Shown one piece after another: positions 60,750 to 64,000 of a stretch of DNA of 64,000 bases. The stretch is from JAWLHJ01 sp039587535. GTDB lineage: Bacteria; Gemmatimonadota; Gemmatimonadetes; Longimicrobiales; Gaopeijiaceae. The notes beneath the pieces are model-generated. The model saw only the letters and a program-made list of their open reading frames with translations. It ran no database searches and was not told the origin of the DNA. The position numbers were made by a program, and so were the translations under genes. Location of the stretch: positions 62,001 to 126,000 of the forward strand of contig JBDHIF010000003.1 of the NCBI GenBank assembly GCA_039587535.1. The letters run 5' to 3'. Every line of letters starts with the position of its first letter. Positions within the stretch are counted from its first letter, which is position 1.

Positions 60750-62168
60750 GTGGGGCCCGTGGAGCTGACGGCGACCGAGCTCTGGGAGAAGGTGCAGGAA
60801 GTCGTCCGGACCTCGGTGCCCGAACACAGCTTCAACACGTGGATCGCCAGCGCATCGGCGGTCGCGACGACGTCGGACGAGCTGATTCTTGAGGCTCAGA
60901 ACCCCTTCCACGTGGAGTGGCTCGAGGACAAGTTCGGCCCGATCCTCGACTCCGCCGCGGAACACGTGCTGGGGCGGCCGATCAAGATCTCGGTTCGCGC
61001 GGCGGCGCCGTCCACACCGGACCCGATCCCCAGCGTCGAGCTTCCCACGCCCCGGTCAACGGATCAGCCGGGCTCCGCCTCGGGTGCCCCCGCCCAGACC
61101 AGGCCGAAAGGGCCCGCTCCCTCCAGCCCACCACTCAACCAACGCTACACCTTCGACCGGTTCGTCGTCGGTGGGAACAATCAGCTCGCCTCAGCGGCGT
61201 GCCGAGCGGTCGCCGACACGCCCGCCCGCATGTACAACCCGCTCTTTCTCTACGGCGGGGTGGGCCTCGGCAAGACACACCTCATGCACGCGATCGGCAA
61301 CCAGCTGCTGGCAGGGGATCCAGACAGCCGCATCGCCTACATCTCATCGGAGGAGTTTACCAACGAGCTGGTGGCTTCCATCCGGGAGGGACGCATGGCT
61401 CAGTTCCGGAGGCGATACCGGGACATGGACCTCCTGTTGGTGGACGATGTGCACTTCCTGGAAGGAAAGGAGAGCACCCAGGAGGAGTTCTTCCACACCT
61501 TCAACGCCTTGTACGACGCCCAGCGACAGATCGTTCTGACCAGTGATCGCCCTCCAAAGGAGATGGCGAGGCTCGAAGAGCGTCTGGTCTCCCGCTTCGA
61601 GTGGGGGCTCGTGGTGGACCTGAGGCCCCCGGACTTCGAGACCAGGATGGCGATCCTCAGGAAGAAGGCCGACGACGACGGTCTCTCTATGGACGACGAG
61701 ATCATCGAGTTCATCGCTTCCTCGTGCACCTCTTCCGTACGCGAGCTGGAGGGCGCGGTCATCAAGCTCCTGGCCTACTCGTCCCTTACACACCAGGAGA
61801 TCACGATCGATCTCGCTCGCACAGCCTTGCGCGGTGTCATCGGGCGCTCCGACAACCAGCCGCCCGTGTCGCCGGAGACCATCCGCGACGTCGTCGCACG
61901 CCGCTGGCGCGTGCGCCCGGAAGCGCTCGCCTCAAAGCGGCGCACGAAAGACCTGACCGTTCCACGACAGACGGCGATGTATCTCATCAAGGACATGCTC
62001 GATATGTCCCTGGTGCGCATCGGAGGAATGTTCGGTGGAAGGGACCACTCTACCGTCATCCACTCGATAAGGAAGGTTCAGGAGCAGATGGAAGAGGACG
62101 CGGACTTCCGCCGCGAGGTGGACGGCGCTCGTCGGGAGCTCGCCGAGCGGCTCTCGCAGGGGTTCTGA
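60750..62168 (+). CDS. dnaA: Chromosomal replication initiator DnaA
   Basis: The 472-aa initiator has domain I at residues 1-80 (LWEKVQEVVRTSVPEHSFNTW). A Pro/Ser/Thr-rich linker follows, about 85-130. The AAA+ domain III has Walker A YGGVGLGKTHLMHAIGN and Walker B DLLLVDDVHFLEG. Domain IV, the DNA-binding part, ends with GRDHSTVIHSIRKVQEQM. The start is a GTG, with a second GTG nine nt downstream. It binds DnaA boxes in the adjoining regions. Confidence 0.97.
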   Translation: MGPVELTATELWEKVQEVVRTSVPEHSFNTWIASASAVATTSDELILEAQNPFHVEWLEDKFGPILDSAAEHVLGRPIKISVRAAAPSTPDPIPSVELPTPRSTDQPGSASGAPAQTRPKGPAPSSPPLNQRYTFDRFVVGGNNQLASAACRAVADTPARMYNPLFLYGGVGLGKTHLMHAIGNQLLAGDPDSRIAYISSEEFTNELVASIREGRMAQFRRRYRDMDLLLVDDVHFLEGKESTQEEFFHTFNALYDAQRQIVLTSDRPPKEMARLEERLVSRFEWGLVVDLRPPDFETRMAILRKKADDDGLSMDDEIIEFIASSCTSSVRELEGAVIKLLAYSSLTHQEITIDLARTALRGVIGRSDNQPPVSPETIRDVVARRWRVRPEALASKRRTKDLTVPRQTAMYLIKDMLDMSLVRIGGMFGGRDHSTVIHSIRKVQEQMEEDADFRREVDGARRELAERLSQGF

Positions 62169-62468
62169 ACATGTGTGTGGAAGCCCGTGGAAAGCTCCCG
62201 AGTTGTGCACAGAGCCGCGCGTCCCGCTTGAACGCTCCCCACACGCCAGACCGGTTCTCAAGGTCTTTTCCAGACACCACAGAGTGACCTGAAGCCCGCA
62301 CATGCGTTACCAAACCGTCATCCGCGGAGCAGACTCTTCCACAGATCCACATCCCCTACTACGACTATGTTTTTATAGAAAGAACAGAGCTAGTATGCAG
62401 GCACTGTGGATGAACGAACACATGACGCTGTCCCTCCGCTCTCAGCCGTCTCCAGGAGCCACGATTCG
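62169..62468. other. oriC: Probable replication origin (dnaA-dnaN intergenic region)
   Basis: This 300-nt region holds no gene. DnaA-box-like nonamers are TTGTGCACA at 62203-62211, TCTTCCACA at 62335-62343 and TCATCCACA on the minus strand (62405-62413), each one or two changes from TTATCCACA. A stretch unusually rich in A and T for this genome (around 62367-62394, TATGTTTTTATAGAAAGAA) could be the DNA-unwinding element. Placement between dnaA and dnaN is the commonest bacterial oriC position. The boxes are imperfect, so the call rests on context. Confidence 0.7.
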
Positions 62469-63575
62469 ATGAACTTCACCATCACCAGACAGAACCTCCA
62501 CAACGGTCTCGCAGCGGTCTCGGCCAGCATTCCTTCCAAGACCACGCTGCCGGTCCTTTCGAACATCCTTTTCGAAGCGGAAGGGGACGGAGTCTGGATG
62601 AGTGGGACGGATCTGGACGTGTCCGTTCGCGTTCGCGTTCCCGCGGAGGTGAAGGAAGCCGGAAACCTTACGGCGCCAGGCAAGAAGCTGCAGGAGATCA
62701 CGCGTGAGCTGCCGGACCAACCCGTAGAGGTTTCCACGCGCGGCGATCAGATCGAGCTGCGGTGCGGCCGGAGCCACTTCAAGCTGAACGGGCTTCCGGC
62801 CGAGGAGTTTCCCAAGCTCGCCGAGGTGGATTTCTCGACGGGTCTCACCGTGACCGGGCAGAACCTCAACCGCCTGATCCACCACACTTCGTTCGCGGTG
62901 TCCACGGAGGAGAGCCGGCCGATTCTCAATGGCGTGTTGTGGGAGCTCCGAGCGGGAGAGATGCGCATGGTTGCCACCAACGGTCACCGGCTGGCCCGCA
63001 TGAGCGTGAAGGTGGAAGACACCGGGACCACCTCGGCCGACTTCATCGTTCCTCCGGCGGCGCTCCAGCAGGTGCAACGTCTCTTCAAGGACGACGACGC
63101 CCTTCAGGTGGCCCGGAGCGGGAACCATCTGGGCTTCAAGGGTGAGCGCACGGAGGTGTACACGCGCCTCATCGAGGGCACGTATCCCAATTACGAGCAG
63201 GTCATCCCGAGGGACAACGACAAAGTAGCGACGGTGCAGAAGAAGTCGCTGGCGTCTGCGGTTCGCAGGATGGCAGTGGTGGCCTCGGACCAGACGCACA
63301 GGATCCGGCTGAAGTTCGAGCCGGGGCGGGTGCATCTGAACGTGCTCACGCCGGACCTGGGCGAAGGTCACGACGAGCTGGAAATCGGCTACGACTCCGA
63401 CGAGCTGGAGATCGGGTTCAACGCGAACTACCTGCTTGAGGTGCTCAAGTACATGCCCTCGGAAGAAGTCGACATCGCCTTCAAGGCCCCGGAGCGTGCG
63501 GCTACGATCGTGCCGACGGGAGCCGACGAGCCGGATTACCTGTGTCTCGTGATGCCGCTCCGCCTATTGGACTGA
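62469..63575 (+). CDS. dnaN: DNA polymerase III beta subunit (sliding clamp)
   Basis: The 368-aa clamp forms a ring dimer that holds polymerase III on DNA. The three repeated domains are visible from their starts: MNFTITRQNLHNGLAAVSAS, VTGQNLNRLIHHTSFAVSTE and VQKKSLASAVRRMAVVASDQ. ESRPILNGVLWEL and the C-terminal MPLRLLD fit the family; the latter lies in the protein-binding pocket. The ATG chosen lies at the first strand; an earlier in-frame start would lie in the origin region. Its 3' end overlaps the convergent pyrE by 12 nt. Confidence 0.97.
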   Translation: MNFTITRQNLHNGLAAVSASIPSKTTLPVLSNILFEAEGDGVWMSGTDLDVSVRVRVPAEVKEAGNLTAPGKKLQEITRELPDQPVEVSTRGDQIELRCGRSHFKLNGLPAEEFPKLAEVDFSTGLTVTGQNLNRLIHHTSFAVSTEESRPILNGVLWELRAGEMRMVATNGHRLARMSVKVEDTGTTSADFIVPPAALQQVQRLFKDDDALQVARSGNHLGFKGERTEVYTRLIEGTYPNYEQVIPRDNDKVATVQKKSLASAVRRMAVVASDQTHRIRLKFEPGRVHLNVLTPDLGEGHDELEIGYDSDELEIGFNANYLLEVLKYMPSEEVDIAFKAPERAATIVPTGADEPDYLCLVMPLRLLD

Positions 63576-64000
63576 GTGTCCGGCCGCCTTCTTCTTTGCG
63601 GCCTCGAGGAGCTCCGTTCCCCGGAACACCGAGATGAGGCGTAAGCCTTCTTCTGCGAAGCGGCGATCCGCGTCCTCTGAGCGGTCCACGAGCGTCAGGA
63701 CGCCGACGACGCGGGCCCCGTGCTCCCGGACGGCCTCGATGGCCTTGAGGGTGCTACCTCCGGTGGTCATGGCATCCTCGACCATGAGGCAGCGCGCACC
63801 GGTGGGAAGCCCGCCCTCGATGCGCTGACCCGTCCCGTGCCCCTTGGCCTGCTTGCGCACCGAGTAGGCGTCCAGAGGTGCTCCGGCCCGCCAGCTCGCG
63901 TGGGCGATGGCGTACGCGATGGGATCGGCACCCATGGTGAGCCCGCCGACGTGGGTGGGCGCGAGCCCGCTCTCCTTGATGGCGGCTAGGCACACCTCAC
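63564..64000 (-). CDS. pyrE: Orotate phosphoribosyltransferase, C-terminal part
   Basis: The partial 145-residue protein is the C-terminal portion of a type I phosphoribosyltransferase; the N terminus lies beyond the right edge. The PRPP-binding motif is VEDAMTTGGSTLKAIEAV, preceded by VRKQAKGHGTGQRIEGGLP with the catalytic lysine loop. GGLTMGADPIAYAIAHAS is also characteristic of PyrE, which makes OMP in pyrimidine synthesis. It converges on dnaN, so recF does not follow dnaN here. Confidence 0.88.
   Translation of the reverse strand, partial: EVCLAAIKESGLAPTHVGGLTMGADPIAYAIAHASWRAGAPLDAYSVRKQAKGHGTGQRIEGGLPTGARCLMVEDAMTTGGSTLKAIEAVREHGARVVGVLTLVDRSEDADRRFAEEGLRLISVFRGTELLEAAKKKAAGHSVQ

Noticed and set aside
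1..64000. tRNA, rRNA, CRISPR arrays, insertion sequences or prophage
   Set aside because: I looked for cloverleaf-type sequences, rRNA core motifs, regular short repeats, transposase or integrase motifs and found none. Covariance-model searches were not possible, so small RNAs could be missed.

Overview
This window is a GC-rich, gene-dense piece of a bacterial chromosome that contains the replication-origin neighbourhood. No tRNA, rRNA, insertion sequence, prophage or CRISPR array was recognised. Gene content points to a free-living aerobic heterotroph. It fits Gemmatimonadota or a nearby phylum: an aa3-type oxidase with several cytochrome c lipoproteins, a DUF5916 barrel, TAXI/TRAP uptake, a plant/cyanobacterial-length IspH, M42 and M20 peptidases, and bactofilin beside ParAB. 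This placement is inferred from gene style, not from a marker tree.

Layout. 1-4.0 kb: an SLC13 permease (cut by the left edge), PEP synthase and MutY, all leftward. 4.1-5.6 kb: a rightward VWA protein followed by a TonB C-terminal remnant. 5.6-11.3 kb: a leftward cytochrome c oxidase operon (diheme lipoprotein, 59-aa membrane peptide, CoxB, CoxA, CoxC, a CoxD-cytochrome c fusion, a second CoxC and a CPxC membrane protein), with a Trm112-like gene upstream. 11.4-23 kb: mixed accessory genes (DUF192 lipoprotein, class V aminotransferase, MORN-like lipoprotein, DUF5916 barrel, TAXI-TRAP uptake system, an unknown protein, a metalloenzyme, and a GspE/PilB ATPase with a zinc-ribbon tail).

23-33.4 kb is one long leftward chain of genes joined mostly by 4-nt stop/start overlaps. 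In transcription order it holds a GAF protein, a metallo-beta-lactamase-fold hydrolase, GlcD, GlcE, GlcF, a flavin reductase-like protein, an M20 hydrolase, a P-loop (DUF1611-like) protein, a GNAT and a MenC/N-succinylamino-acid racemase. The distal genes have the parts list of an N-acylation / racemisation / deacylation route that would turn D-amino acids into L-amino acids. I regard it as the most interesting metabolic system here.

33.6-50.2 kb: M42 aminopeptidase, FxsA, IspH, MarR, dihydrolipoyl dehydrogenase, a glycosyltransferase, a GNAT-like protein, a diheme lipoprotein, the lipA-pdhA-pdhB-pdhC operon, a LOG-family protein, an epimerase, a zinc-ribbon/TPR protein and a Nif3 protein. 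50.3-64 kb is the origin region: bactofilin, M23 peptidase, ParB and ParA, two parS sites, then mnmG, acyP, mnmE, yidC, yidD, rnpA/rpmH, dnaA, a probable oriC, dnaN and a convergent pyrE. The striking feature is that rnpA has no usable start codon downstream of rpmH. It must start upstream and contain rpmH entirely in another frame, as known from Thermus. A second cluster of DnaA-box-like sequences lies between the nif3 and bactofilin genes.
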